A stretch of 64,000 nt of DNA, from contig JALIRH010000002.1 of NCBI GenBank assembly GCA_023055505.1, positions 54,043,733 through 54,107,732 on the forward strand. Reading direction: 5' to 3'. The DNA is from Callipepla californica brunnescens. Lineage: Eukaryota > Chordata > Aves > Galliformes > Odontophoridae. Under the pieces are notes generated by a model, which worked only from the letters and a program-made list of their open reading frames with translations, ran no database searches and was not told where the DNA came from. Shown one piece after another: positions 35,571 through 48,850 of this stretch (its first letter is position 1; every line of letters starts with the position of its first letter). The position numbers and the translations under genes are program-made.

Positions 35571-36480
35571 AAGTAATAAATGAGCTAAAAATCTATCCAA
35601 CAAGAAGGGGAAAAAGAAGTTTGTGGCTGTAAGCAGTCTTTAGTAAGGAATTCAATCTGATCAGAAATAGTTTGGAATGTAACACTAACTAAGCATCAAA
35701 TTAGCTGCTGCAATTAACAATAGACACTGAACAGAGTGTTTAATTATGCTTAATTTGTTTTGATACAGCAGAAGTCTTCAGTTATGAAAATCCCCCAGCT
35801 GCCCGAGTATCCCCTGTATAGCACGAATGCACTAAACTTTGCACACTTGGCTAATTTAATAAAGCAAATGTAGAGTGTTGCTTTAATCTTAAAAATCTGG
35901 ATTAGATGAAGGTAAAATAAAATTATTCTTAGAGGTGATCATTTTTTTCAATCTCTCTTAAAAATCTAGGCTCTCTCTTCTTTCGTGAAATTGTATAATT
36001 AAGACAAAATCCCACACGTATCGTATTTATGCACAAAAATCGGTAATATCTGATTGCTTTGACAAGTAATTTTGTACTTACATGTTCACAATATTGATAA
36101 TGTATTAATGTACAATGATTAAATGGTTAAGCTGCCATATTAAAGTTATGAGTGGGAGCATTTATCCGGCATAGCTAAGCAGGAACAAAGGCTGTCCATT
36201 TATAGATGGCATTATTCAATCTCTGAACTGCTTGGAGATGTTGACGTTACAGCATTGATTCTCAGCTTTGATACTGTGCCTCACTTGAATGACCCAATAG
36301 AGCTAAGTGATAAGGTTAAGTTAATTACTGTATCCGTGCTATACAGCTTCCACATGATTACTGCGAAGAAAGATAGTGATTCTTCTTGCTTTAATTAAGC
36401 AAAAGAGAATGAAAAGATATAATTGGTTTTTATAATAATCCTGTCTTATATCACTATCAACATGCGGCGTGTTTTTTCTA
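35570..36480. promoter_or_regulatory. TAATTA-rich block, possible conserved enhancer
   Basis: Repeat-free sequence rich in homeodomain-type cores: TAATTATGC at 35741, TTAATTACTG at 36321, TTAATTAAGC at 36391 and many single ATTA sites. Such clusters are common in vertebrate developmental conserved non-coding elements, but AT-rich DNA gives them by chance too. Confidence 0.25.
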
Positions 36481-37823
36481 CAACTTTGTTGCACGTACTC
36501 CTAGCAGCAAAATTTAAACAGTAGAATGTAGAAGTAAATTATTTAAATCCCTTTCCTAAAACATGGTGTCAGCGCACCACAATTAAATAGTTAATAGCTC
36601 TACTAATACTTTTGTAGCACCAAGGGGTCTGTGACAGTGAATTGTGTTCTAGATCTGAGAATCCATATTTGATTGCTACTTTTGGTGATTGTGTTATGTG
36701 ATTAAAAAAAAGTATGCTAACCAGTGCTTTAATTTTGCTTCTAATCATGTATTGACCTGCAGTACAGCGGCTTTAGTATTGTTCTGCAAATAAGAACTTT
36801 GATGCTGCTTTATTTTAAATTAGCTCATTAGTTGTCAAAATTTCTGTCTCTGTTTCGAAGGTGAAAGGGAGTTGGAAAGGGGCTGGAAAAAAGCCCAAGC
36901 AATCTCTCTTAGGGTAATACTCCTTTTTTCTTTTTGTCATGCATATAATATAATTTATGTATTTTGTGAGGTATGCAAAGGCAGTTTTACTTTGAAAATA
37001 GATGAAAATGGATGAAAGCTGACAGTAAGAGAGCAGGAGGGAGAGATAGGTGTGTTTTAGTTCTTCATGTAGTAAGCCCTGACTGTTAACCGTTCTACAT
37101 AGGTAATCCCATGTCTCTGTATCAAGCTCTTGCTATTTCTCACAAACAAATAACATTTATTAGATAGACTAATCTCACAGCTTTTTTTGGGTTTGTACTT
37201 TACCCGAATGCTGCCTTCTAAGCAGAAAAGGATCAAATCTAGACAAGAACATTTGTCTTTTATTGGTGTTGGCTTACATGGGTGCTAACCCGTTGTTGGC
37301 TAATGTGGAAATGAATTTGCTGCAGGCTTCTGTTTTCTTGCTGTATTTTATTTTTTAAGTAAAAATTGAATGTCTTTAGTTGATTGCAGTGCTAATTTGG
37401 AAAAAGTCTGGTAGATTAAAAATAACCTAGTGCCTGTTTTCTGATTTTTTTTTTTTCTACTTGTGTGGAAGGAAAGCTTACTACTATTACTATTTCTCCT
37501 GTAGCTTTAAAACGCTGTTGAATAAAATGCACTTGAAAGAAGTTCCATGCTGCATAGATAAATTTTCATCTCAGTAATTGGTAGTCCAGGGCAAGACATA
37601 TATTCCTAACTGAGGACTCTGATTATATTTAATATTATTCTTTTATTCACAATAATAAAGTTTTATCTCCTTACCAATTATTTGTTTGCAAATAGGATGT
37701 GTTGAGATTAAAATCGTGGTGTTGGAGATTTTAACAGCTGTTTGGTTCCCTGTCTGCCTATGGACAACCTCCTCCTAAGGATTTTGTAGCTGAAGAGAAT
37801 TAATTGGATAGTGTTTCAATTCT

Positions 37824-37827
<4 letters not shown>

Positions 37828-37857
<30 letters not shown>
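37828..37857 (+). repeat. 30-nt poly(A) tract
   Basis: An uninterrupted run of 30 A. The 300 bp before it show no processed transcript or SINE that I recognise, although a retroposed origin would fit a pure A tail. Confidence 0.95.
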
Positions 37858-37860
<3 letters not shown>

Positions 37861-40800
37861 GGTACACCATGCTTTGCAGTTACAACCATACATTTTCTCT
37901 CCCTGCTTTTATTTTTTTTTCCTGACAGTAACACCTCCTTGAAACAGTAATGTCTTGGTACGCTCAGATGAAACAATCTCAAATACAAAAACTATGTCCA
38001 GTGTTTGCAGTGTGCTTGCAGTGTGTTTAAATGCTCTTCATGTATTTTGAAAACACAGTGAAAGTGCCCTAGCAGAAGCTGTATAAGAACTGGGAAATCT
38101 TATGCAGAGGGAGCCCTGGTTTATGACACACGAAAATCAAATGGAGGATAGGGGAGGTGTTCCTAATAATCAAAATGCAGTATAAATACTTTCAGAATAG
38201 TGAAGTTTCTTGTTTGAAAAGAAGGCACTAGAACTTGGACAAGTGTAGGGTACTGTTACATGCAGCTTGTCTTAAGAAATCTGATTCTGTTTTTGGTTGG
38301 TTCCATTAGTTTGAAAATCTCAATCAAAGGATTTATTGGACAGGTTTTTTCCATTACACATCTGCTGATCCCTGTTAATCGCTCTTAGTTTAGGAGAAAT
38401 TCTGATGGATTTGCTAACAAAGGATGTATTTGTCTTGTTCATACTCTCAACGATTGGATTGGTTAGAAGAGAAGATTCTGAAAAATGTTTTTTTTTTTTC
38501 CCCCCCAGCTTGGGGGTCATTGTATTCATTTGTTCAGCGCGTGAACTGAGGATTTCCAGTCCTTTGGTTGTCAACCTGATGTCTTTTGTCAGCTCTGTAG
38601 TCAAATTTTAAAAGGTTCTTGACATTTATTGCAAACACGCGCAACAACACTTGGAACATTTTCCTCTTGTTCTTTTGTATTAATAAATATATTCTTCATC
38701 TGGAGAGCAGAATCTCTACTCCTTGTTCCACTCTTGCAGTTTGTATTGGTGATGGGAAACTAAAGCAATTGTGCAAAAAATGAAAAGGCATTTTAAGAGA
38801 AAGAATGCTCTTGGAAGCACTGAGTTCTCCACATACAGTAAATATTTTGAAATTCAAAGAAACACCGAACTCTTGAGTTCTTAATACATCTTTCTTCTGA
38901 TGGCATATGCACAGATACAGAAAACAGTCCTTGTGTGCTCCTTAATGATATCTGCTCTCATGCTGTTTGATTGCACAGACAATTTGACAGTGATGGACAT
39001 TGCTCATGCTTAATTCTTTTTAAAAAACATTTCTAGCGTTTAACATCTCATAGGAAAATAAATGAACAGGGGACAGTTTCCATCGGCATGACAGCTGAGC
39101 AACTGTATCTCTTCAGTGCTTTTATGTATAGTAAAATACAGTAGAGCTAATAGATGTGAGCAAGCATACCCCGTATAACGTTTCTTTACTTCTAGACGTA
39201 TGATGGGTTAGCATTGTGTAACAATAGCAATATTCTCTCATTTCGTGCTTCTTAACGTATCAGGATGTTTACATATTTCAGCTGAGGTGGTGCTTATTTC
39301 ATTAAGTCATATTGAGGAAAAGCAGCTTGAAAAGTTGCTTTCATATGTCAAAGTAATGATAAAATGAGTTTGAGGCCTTTATGATCAAGAACAATTTCTG
39401 CCTCTTTTTAATGATATAGAATAGTAATGACCTGCAGTTTCATTTATTCTTGGAAAAAGTATAATTGCAAAAATTAACTTGTCATACACCACAGCTCAGC
39501 AAAGTTACTTTCCTATAAGTCTGTGGTCACAGTATGTTTTTTTGCAATTCAGCATCTGGCTCTGTGGGGTACTGATGGCTTCTATGAAGAAAAGTACCAG
39601 GGTGAGCAATTAAATGTAAAATGACAGCATAAAATATGATCATTACGGTTATACAAAAGACACATTTATGAATTTTGCAGATAACTGTCATTTTTTCTAC
39701 TCATATTTGCTCTTTCTTTGTTAGCTTAATATTTCTTGTGCAATTCATTTTTTTCTTCTAAAAAGTGAACAATGCCTTTTTAATTATCCTGACACTTGTT
39801 TGTATCTTTCTTATTTGTCACATTTGAAGGCTAATGATACCTCTTTCACTTTGTTCTGACATTGTACTTTCAACTTTATTTCAAAATCAAGGACTATTTC
39901 TTAAATTAACACGAAGGTTGCATGATGAAGCTAGAATTTCTTATGGAAATCAGTTTGTGTTGTGTTGATTGGATAATGTGCAGCACCCGAAAGAAAGATT
40001 ATCTATGTTCAATTCTCAGGGGCTATCAGGCAGTGTTTTGAAGTGTTGTTTTTGAATGTAGTTCATGTTTTGTCGACTGAAAAGATGGGCCTTGATAGAA
40101 GCTATTTTAGCCATATTAGGTATTGAAAATACTGTATAGATCTTCTTAGGAGGGTTTTCTTTGCGGCTGCCCGTTTCCAAACTAGAATAATAATTCTTTC
40201 TGTAGCTGCTTATATTTGATGTGGGAGGGTGTATTTGGTTCATCCTAAAAATCAGTATGTGTGTATGTCATTGCATAGGATGCTGAAAATGCTTGTACTT
40301 CTTACTGAAATATGTTAGATACGTTGAAGAGGAAGGATAGAAAAAATGAAAAGGAAAAAGGAAAAGGGGTTACAAAATCCTATAATCCTGGAGAATCCTA
40401 GTAATGCAAATAAAAGCAGGATATTCCCTTCACTCTGTTCTGATACTGTCAGTTTTTCTTCAAAAACTCTTACTAGTTTCTTGTGCTGCCACAAAGGAGG
40501 CTGAAGAAGTACAGTTTTATCTACAGCTTTCAAGGTTGTTGCACTTAGAGAGGGACAGATGCAAGAAACGTCTGTCCTCCTGTCTTGCTGCAGAAGTCCT
40601 ACTTCTGAAAATACTTTGAGGGCTGTGGTAGGTAGGCAGGATTGCTGGGCTGTATATTTGGGAAGTTGTATGTTTACCATGTAATTTAAAAATAACGAGG
40701 AAGAAGCATTATATGCATTATGTATTAGTCCTAAAGACTAATTATTCACCTTCATTGCCTATAGAAAGCTAAGTAATCTTTCTTTCCCCCCACCCTAAGC

Positions 40801-42127
40801 AGCCTTCATTAAATGAGCACAGTGCACTGGAAAGTGTGTGCCAGGTAAGCTTACTAAATCCTGTTTAAAACGCGGGAGTGGGTGAAGCAGTGTTTCTCTT
40901 GGAAGCCCCCTTTGCCTCCCAACGTGCCTTTGACAGCAAGGATTAACAGAGACCCACAGCGTTGGGGCCTGGAGGGCAGTGGGGCTTGAGGTGGGGTCAG
41001 CTGGGCTCAGGAGAAGGCCTTCACCCCGAGGGTGGCTCCTCCACCACCACAGGTCAGGGGAGGCAGAATCCTATTGCAGGCAATGGGAAATGTGAGAGGC
41101 TTTGAGCAGACCTTGCCTCAATTAAATTGATGGCACAGTAACCTGGCATTGATTCCCTGGTGATAAGGGAGGTGACCCCACTTAAGACCATGGAGAAAAA
41201 ATGAGAGAAACGGAGAGTGTGTTTCTCAGTCAGCATTATGCTTGTAAATGGATGGTACCCAGGACTTAAAGGGCTAGGTGACTCAAACTGGAAATACTTG
41301 CTTTACTGAGACCTCTATTGCAAGAACTCTTCAGAGTTGATCGGCTTTTAAGCACCAATTTAAGATGGAGATAGAGATTTAAGAATCTTGGAGCGTTTCT
41401 ATTTAGAGCACCTATTGTATAATCTACACAGCCCCAGAGCGTGGAGAAAGGTTTGTGATAAAAAGAATTGGAAATTAAAAGGGATAATATCTGTGGCAGA
41501 CAGTCTCAAGGGGATTCAATATCTCTCAAGCAAATATGACTCCAATATAAGCTCCTCAGCTGAGAATGTTATTAGGTACAAATAAGAGCTAATTTCTTAC
41601 AGTTTAATGTATCCAGGAACGTGAGATAGAAAACAGGTGAAGAGTCAGAATTAATTAAGAGAGAGAGGAAGAAGAGCTGGCTGTCCTAGCATAGTTTAAA
41701 GAACTATGGAAACCTGAGAACTTGTCTTGAGGCAGATCAGAAGCCCTTAGGAAAATTTGTTGCCCACAGAGTAGCAAAAAAAAAATTTTACAGGAGAAAG
41801 TCTGATTTAAGTAACATGAATTCAGTGTCATATTCTTCTTTGTTCTTATCTTCTGGATTGTATTCATACCATGCAATACAGTGCTGTGTGGATAATTCTC
41901 TAGCTAACTCTGAGAAGTTTAACATGATAGTCCACCATGGCCAGTATGCCTTGCTTCTTGAAATAACTAGTTTCACTAACAGTCTACTTCTATAGATAAA
42001 GTGCTTACACTGGTTTCAGCAGCAGAATTTTTTCTCTGGTTTTGCAAACTTACTGAATGGAAAACATTGCATTGTGTCAACAAGACCTACCAAAGATTGC
42101 TTGAATGTTTGTGTTCTAATGACTACT
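37858..42127. other. Unique non-coding stretch, no gene seen
   Basis: No interspersed repeat recognised. It includes a purine-rich tract (40327-40371) and a GC-richer patch near 40870-41090. A T-run followed by CCCCCCCAG at about 38490-38508 resembles a splice acceptor, but no exon follows convincingly. Confidence 0.5.
40327..40371 (+). repeat. Purine-rich tract
   Basis: Almost all A and G, with only isolated T. Low complexity. Confidence 0.7.
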
Positions 42128-42355
42128 TGGATGTCAGGGGAAGTCCTTTACTGAAAGAGTGGTGAGGTGCTGGAACAGGCTGCCCAGAGAGGCTGTGAAT
42201 GCTCTGATCCTGAAGGTGTTCAGGACCAGGTTGGATGGGGCCCTGGGCTACATGGTCTGGTACCAGATCACGAGGTTGGTGGGCCTGCCTGTGGCAGGGG
42301 GTTGGAACTTGATCCTTGGGATCCCTTCCAACCCAAGCCATTCTATGATTCTATG
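42128..42355 (+). mobile_element. CR1 LINE, 3' terminal 230 bp
   Basis: A short CR1 copy made only of the 3' end: AAAGAGTGGTGAGGTGCTGG, AACAGGCTGCCCAGAGAGGC, then GGTTGGATGGGGCCCTGGGC, and finally ATTCTATGATTCTATGA, the CR1 terminal octamer in its ATTCTATG form. It is close to consensus, like the end of the copy at 8888-10248 (which has the same AGAGAGGCTGTG segment), and so may be relatively young. It has no coding capacity; frames across it are chance. Confidence 0.95.
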
Positions 42356-43320
42356 ACTACAGCATTTACTGCCATCAAAATATTTATAATTATTGAATTT
42401 AAGTTGTATTTACAAGGTGGAGTTGTTAGCTGAGCGCTATACAGTCATTTAACAGCTGTTGAATCTTTGAGTGAGATATGATTAAACACATGGAGCAAGC
42501 AGCTATTGGAAGATAACTGCTTCTCAGCCTTCAAATTATTGGTTAACTGTTAAGTAGAGTATCATTAAGAGTGATCACTTGTTTAAAAGTGATTGTCAGT
42601 GATCATACAGAACAAAACCTGAAAGAAACATCAGAGGCAAATCATAAAAAGAGAACCCCCAAAAATTTGTTGCAATGAGAGAAGTGGATTTGTGCTGATC
42701 TTCATCAGTCTTGGTACGTAATACTGTAGTTTAGTTGTTTTTTTTTTTTTTTTTGTTTTTTTTTTTGTTTTTTTTTTTTTTTTTGTTCATTTGTTTGTTT
42801 GGTTTTGTTCTTTCCTGTTGTGGCTTTGAGTAAGAAAAAATAAACTGTTAGACTCTATGGTGCCTCAGAAGTATTACCAAGTGGAAGAGGTACTGGTGTA
42901 TCTTTAGCACAGCAGATTGGAAAGGTGTGAACTTGTCTGTTTGTCTCTGTGAGGTGTTAATTCAGATGACCAGTGATGATGGTTTAAATGTCAATATTAT
43001 TAACGACTCTGTTATTCATGAGCAGAAACGAGAGAGAAGGCACACTTCTGCACAATTAACTGAACTGACATCTCTTTTTGGTTCTACAAAAAATTAACAG
43101 TTGGGAAGTAGTGCTGTGTCTTGTATTTTCTTCCCATATTTCAAGAAGAGTGAAGCATAAGCAGTATGTGTGATTTTCTAATAGACATCGTTTGCTAACA
43201 GGAAGATTATCTACTCAGAGCGATGTTTTACGTAAGCAACTTGCAGAATAAGCTCTACCTATCTTGTGGGCTGCTGAAAGATGTTTGAGAAACGACCTCC
43301 TCTTTCTTCCTATTCAGTGC
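42356..43320. other. Spacer between two opposed CR1 copies
   Basis: Contains the interrupted poly(T) tract at 42738-42784 and unique AT-rich sequence. A weak C/D-box-like arrangement (42973-43068) is discussed under findings. Confidence 0.5.
42738..42784 (+). repeat. Interrupted poly(T) tract
   Basis: About 47 nt of T broken by two single G, followed by TTTG-type units up to about 42810. Likely length-variable. Confidence 0.95.
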
Positions 43321-44164
43321 AGAATCTTAGAAGCACAGAATGGTTTAGGTTGGAAGGGACCATAATGATCATCCAATTCCAACCCCCCTGCCACTAGCAG
43401 GAACACTTTCCACTAGACCAGGTTGCTCAGAGTCCCATCTAGTCTGACCTTGAGTACTTCCAGGTGTGGGACATCAGCAGCGTCTCTAAGCCACCTGTGC
43501 CAGTACTTCACCATCCTCACAGTGAAGAATTATAGATAATAGAAACCTACCACTTTTCAGTTTAAGGCCAACTACTCGTTGTCCTGTTGCTGCTCTCTGA
43601 TTAAGAGCCCCTCTCCAGCTTTCTTGCGGGTACTGGAAGTCTGCTCTAAGGTCTTCTCAGAGCCTTTGCTTCTCTAGTCTAAAAATCTCCAACTCTCTCA
43701 GCCTCTTTTCATAGGAGATGATTCAGAAGCTTCTGAATTACTCTCATTGTTCTCCTCTGGACCTGCTTCCCTGGCTCCATGTTCTTGTGTTGAGGATCCA
43801 AGAGCTGATTACCCAAGTGCTCCAGGTGAGCACTCACAAGGACAGAGTAGGGGGGACAGTTACCTCCCTTGGCCTGCTAGCTGCACTTCTTTTGGTGCAG
43901 ACCAGCTCATGGTTGGCTTTCTAGGCTGCAAGCATACATTGCTAGCTCATGTCAAGCTTTTCATCAACTGACACCCCCAAATACTTTTCCTCAGGGCTGC
44001 TCTCAGTCCATCCCTTGCTCAGCCTGTATGTGTATTTGGGATTGCCCTGACCCAGGTGCAGGACCTTTCACTTGACCTTGCTGAACATCATGCGATTTGC
44101 ATGGGCCCACCTCTCAAGCCTGTTAGGGTCCCTCTGTATGGCATTCCTTGCCTCCCATGTATCT
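43321..44164 (-). mobile_element. CR1 LINE, reverse orientation, 3' 840 bp
   Basis: The minus-strand CR1 has its 3' end at 43321, where AGAATCTTAGAAGCACAGAA is a decayed octamer repeat read in reverse. Diagnostic blocks in plus-strand order are GGTTTAGGTTGGAAGGGACC, CCAACCCCCCTGCCACTAGC, GTTCTCCTCTGGACCTGCTT, then GTCACCTCC-like, GGTTGGCTTTCTAGGCTGCA, and GGGCCCACCTCTCAAGCCTG near 44104. These correspond to the 3' untranslated part and the ORF2 C-terminal region, including the complement of the SQQCAL segment near 43940. Diverged, with several small indels; frames are broken. Confidence 0.93.
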
Positions 44165-47100
44165 TCATGAGTGCCAGTTCCTAAAAAGATGAAACCAAGA
44201 AGAATATGCATAGAGTACACATTTTATTTCACTCTGACTTCTGTTTGTTTTATGTTCATTAAGTCCAATATGGTTCTGACTAAAATAGAGGTTTGCTTCA
44301 TTCTATTGCCTGGGAACTTATCTCCCTGAGAGTGTATGCTGTGAAGTATAATGGGCCTCATAATTTAACTTTCAAAATATAGAAAAAATTGAAAGTATAA
44401 CCTTTCTATATTATTATGGAATTTAAATGTTTACTATAAGCCTTTTACTTGTCATTCTGTGTTTTCAAAAACTTGCAATGTCCAAGTGAAAATATACATT
44501 AAAGACTGTGGCTGCCTCTGCATCTCTTGCACAAATGAAAATGGCATAATTCCAAGGTTTTCAATGTTGTATATAAAAGGAGAATTACTGTACTGCATAC
44601 AGAATATATCAGCTTAGGAGAATGTGACCATAATGAGAAAAGGAAATCAAAGAAGTCGCAAAGTTCAAAGAGTGAAAACCATGTGCTGAGTTGTGCTGTT
44701 AGATAGCTTGCAGATTTTCACCTGCCTCATCACCTACCAGCTACCTGAAAAGTGGGCTTTGCAATAATATGAATATTTGAAATGCAAGTTTTGTTAGCAT
44801 AAAAATAAGTAGGGGACAGGAAGATTTTTGTGTTCTGGCTTTTAAAGCTTTTGATGAATTAAGCAAGCATGCCATGAAGGTTATTACTTAAGCATAGAGT
44901 CCATCCTTTTGACAAAGATGCCACAGTCTTGAATTATCAAATTGCCAGCATGTGAAGGGCCCTGTTAAATTTTCTGGTTTAGTGTCTTTGAAGGATTGAG
45001 GCTCTCCTTTCTTATCCTTTCTTTTCAGAACATTCACTGTGTCAAAAAGAAGCAAAAGACTAAAATGTTTTATTTTCTTTTTGATGAATGAGGGAAAAAT
45101 AAATAGTGCTTATGTTTATGAAATGTACTTTAAGATCTCTGTTGAGTGTTAAAATAGCTTTTTAATTTTTGTACAAGGAATTTTCACCTTTCAGGATTGT
45201 CTACATAGATTAAAAATTACATTAACACACTGACTTCTGGCCCTCCAATAAGCAAATCTACTTCTCTTTCAAACATATCTGTATTTGTGCCTAATATGAG
45301 CATTTCTTAGTTGCTGACTGCAGGCAAGTGAAAGGGTTAATGACAATGTTAACAGGCATGTGCTTTTGTCACATAGAATGTAGATGTGAATAAGGGAAGA
45401 CTACAATTATAAGTAAGTCAAACTTTGTCAAGGGTGACTTGGGAAGAGTGTGTATGAGTTTATACATAGTCCTGCTGGTTGTATTGTCTCCTGATGGTCT
45501 TTTCCTACCTTGGTGTGTTCCATTTTCAATTTTGCTTGCTGTGGTTGTACCTGCCTTAATCTAACTCTTGTCAAGGGCAGAATGTGCAGCTTCTGCCAAA
45601 AGGAGTTTGCGTTTTCCAGACACACAAGTTAGATTAGCCTTGACCCTATCTGGTTAAACCCCTTTCAGGAGTGTCCTGGACCCCTGACAAATCCCACTTG
45701 TGGTTCCCTCCTGTGTGCCTAAGCACCCATAGCTAAGGATGATGGATAGCACCTACTTACTGGTGATACCAATTTAAAGTATGGATTGCAGATCATAGTA
45801 GCTAATTTGTTATTGCTGAAGAAAAGTCAACATTGTAAACGTACCACTTTTTAATCAACAAATTCTGTAGATGAATGATCAGGGGGTAGTGCAGAATGCT
45901 CACAATCTTGTATGTTTTGCACACAATAATGTTGTTTGGTACATTGGTGTTTTATTAAGGCAGGCTTGTGCTTTTATACTGTTTCTAGCGTGCCAGCTAA
46001 GGGTGTTCACTCATTAGTGAATTGCTAAAAGCAAGTGCTTTCAATGTAGCAAGGATGTGAAGGTTTGAAGAGCTTCAAGTGGAACTGAGAACCAACTCAA
46101 TCCTGTGTGTGATTGGATATTTTCATTTCTTTGCCTTGCAAATGAAGGAAATGAAAATATTATAGACTGAGATCATATTTTAATGTTATGGAATATATGT
46201 ATGAGAAAAGAATTTGGAGGCCTCTCAAAAATCAAAGATTATAGTTCTGGTTGCTTTTACAAATTGATGGCTGGGTGAGATCCTACCTCCCAAAATTTAT
46301 GTTCTGAAAAAGACTTAAATATAGTAGACCTCTAAATTGCGGTCCTATGGCTGTAGAAATTGTTCCTTTCATTTTGATGTTGTCACTACTATTCTTTATT
46401 GTCTGTTACATATATATAATATAATAAAGTGCCTGTTTTTTAGGTGCCTTGACACTTCCTATTAAGAAAAATAATTAGTTTGGAATTAAGTTTTCTGGTT
46501 TGTTTGATACCTGTCTTCATTTGAAATATGTTTTACACAGACTTACTTATGAATATTCTTAAGCTGAAATAAATGGATAAATTCGTCATTAAAATGGACA
46601 GGAAGTCTTAAACATACCAGAGGTTTTGTAGCTATGGAGTATTATGCATATGAGCAGTGCAGTGGGTTTAAATTTTGTAAACAATTTTAATTTTGAAATT
46701 TCTGGAGCACTAATTACTTGACTGTGCAATCTTCTTAATGTTATTTAATGCTCTTTCATTCCAGTTGTTCAGTACATATGTAATACGTTGTTACAGAATA
46801 ATGGTTTTTAATGGAAAATGGACAATTTTTGTTCTTCGTAACAGCTTTGTTGACGTAGTCATTGTTTCTATTTTCAGAACAAAGGCTATATATATAATGT
46901 CAGGAACTGTTCAAGCGAAGGCTCTACAGGGATAATATATGCCTTTGGTTTTGGTGAAAGTGTCCATGGGAGTGATGGGATTGCAGCGGCACAGTACAAT
47001 GTAGTCTTTGGGAATGAAGTATACACTGCTGCTCCTGTAAGCTGTGTGGCAGTGCTGTTGTGGTTGGTGGTGCTTCAGTAATCAGACACTGGGTGGTCCA

Positions 47101-48362
47101 ATGCAGAAAATGTAGCATTTTTTTCTTCCATAGGTTGTATTCTAATCCTCAGTTGTTTTTTGTATTTCAAATTTCTGTTTTTTCTTCAGGTTCCCTTGTC
47201 TTAGCAAGGCACTTCAGTTGCATGCACTGTAAAGGAAGGTGGTTTTATGAGCAGGAGGAATTTACTTGGTTTAATTTCAGGCCAGCCAGATAAAATCCGT
47301 GCTGTAAAGGGAGGAGGGAGCTTGTTAGGCACATAGGCATAGGAATGACTGTGAGGTTGCAGTAAAATTGCTGTTGGCTTGCTTAAGGATGGAGACATCT
47401 GCCAACCAGTCTTCAGTTTGAAAGCCATGAGAAATCATTGAAAATAAACTGTCCCTCATTAGCTTAATTTATTTGGTTTTTGTGAAAGATGTTTCTCCCT
47501 TGCTTAGACAAGGCAGAATTATCTGATCTTCTCTAAGCATAACTCAAATACTACAAAATTGCTTGTCTTATTTAGGGTACAATAAACATTTTCCAATTAA
47601 TAAACCTGAGAATAGGTCAACTACAAAGACAGCAATGTAAAACACCCACAAGTGGCCATTAAAAATTTATGGACCAAGCATTTGTTAGAGTTATCATTGG
47701 ATATCATAGATTTGAAAGACTGTGCCCATATGAATAAATGATAATATTAAGTCTCTGCAGCACTTTGTAATTAAGGATACTTTTTAACTACACTTCTGAT
47801 ACTTTCAGCATCAGGGTTTCATATGGCAGGTGTTAGACTGCTGGAGCTGTCTGGAGTGGTCTGGTGTAGGATCAGGAGAGTAGGGCAATAAGTATGTGCC
47901 AATGCAAGAGCAGTGTAAAAAGAAGCGAAAACAGTTCTGAAATACAGGGTAGTGAGTTTTAGACATACGGAAAGTAATAATGGGAATGAACATGGGGTGG
48001 ATGGACTTTAATATTAGGCATTTTTGCTATTTCTTTGTTTCGACTTGAAATCTTCAGGTTTCAGTTTGAGACACATTCTAGGCACTCTCTTTCTTTTTTA
48101 GGTTATTATTTGCAGGATAACTAGTGGTCTAGAATCTTGTAAAGATCAGATGCGGGATGAAAATAACACAAAGCAAAGCTCACATCTTCTGAAGCAGGGA
48201 TCCATTATGACCACCTGAAGATGCTACAGAACTGAAGCACATCTGAGCTGGTGTGGCTGCCAAAATTTGGTGCTGTTCTAGCCACATATTCACACCCCTG
48301 TCCTCCTCCTTTCAAACGTGTCTCATAAAACCATGTGGTAGGCTGGAAGCACTCAGAGTCTC

Positions 48363-48396
48363 CTAAACAGGAGACTGAAAGGAAATTCCTGTTTAG
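48363..48396. repeat. Stem-loop with 10-bp perfect arms
   Basis: CTAAACAGGA (48363-48372) pairs exactly with TCCTGTTTAG (48387-48396) across a 14-nt loop. No gene context. Confidence 0.65.
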
Positions 48397-48800
48397 TTTA
48401 TTCGATGGGCTAGGCGACTGCATACTCAGGATGTGAGTAAAGTGAAGAGGAGGAGGAGGCTGCATGATGCCCGAATGCCTCAAGAAAAGCCAGATTATGA
48501 TGGACTCTTATTTGAAGCCAGGATTCCTGATTTGAGAGTACAGATTTGTTAGTAGCAGTGTGGAGAAACAGTCATGTTGGTTCCAGGCTTGTTTCAAGAA
48601 CAAAACTTCTCTTAGCTTCGTAGTACTCTGTTTTTAAATTCCTGGCACCTTCTGAACAGACACTGTAGTCTTGCTCTCCCTGGTATAAAACACCATTCTG
48701 TTACATTTAATGAAGCATCCTCAGGTTTTAGAGGGCAAGGCATGTACTCCTAAATATTTTCACCGTTCTGCCTAGTGTCTCCGCTTGAGCACTGTGCACT

Positions 48801-48850
48801 GTGTTTGTGTGTGTATCTATACATATATATATACACATGGGTATATACAT
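48801..48850 (+). repeat. TG/TA alternating simple repeat
   Basis: A TGTG stretch passing into TATA and ACAC/GTAT units, alternating purine-pyrimidine over about 50 nt. Confidence 0.8.

Larger units (their letters stand above)
31108..37827. other. Repeat-poor non-coding stretch, no gene seen
   Basis: No interspersed repeat was recognised over more than 6 kb, which is notable beside the CR1-bearing parts. A poly(A) run lies at 31829-31847 and an AT repeat at 34071-34090. Two sub-blocks (34960-35570 and 35570-36480) look like possible conserved elements. Confidence 0.45.

Noticed and set aside
37828..37857. Poly(A) tract as the tail of a processed pseudogene
   Set aside because: No coding remnant or target-site duplication could be identified around it.
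38488..38510. T-run plus CCCCCCCAG resembling a splice acceptor
   Set aside because: The following sequence shows no recognisable exon or downstream donor supporting it.
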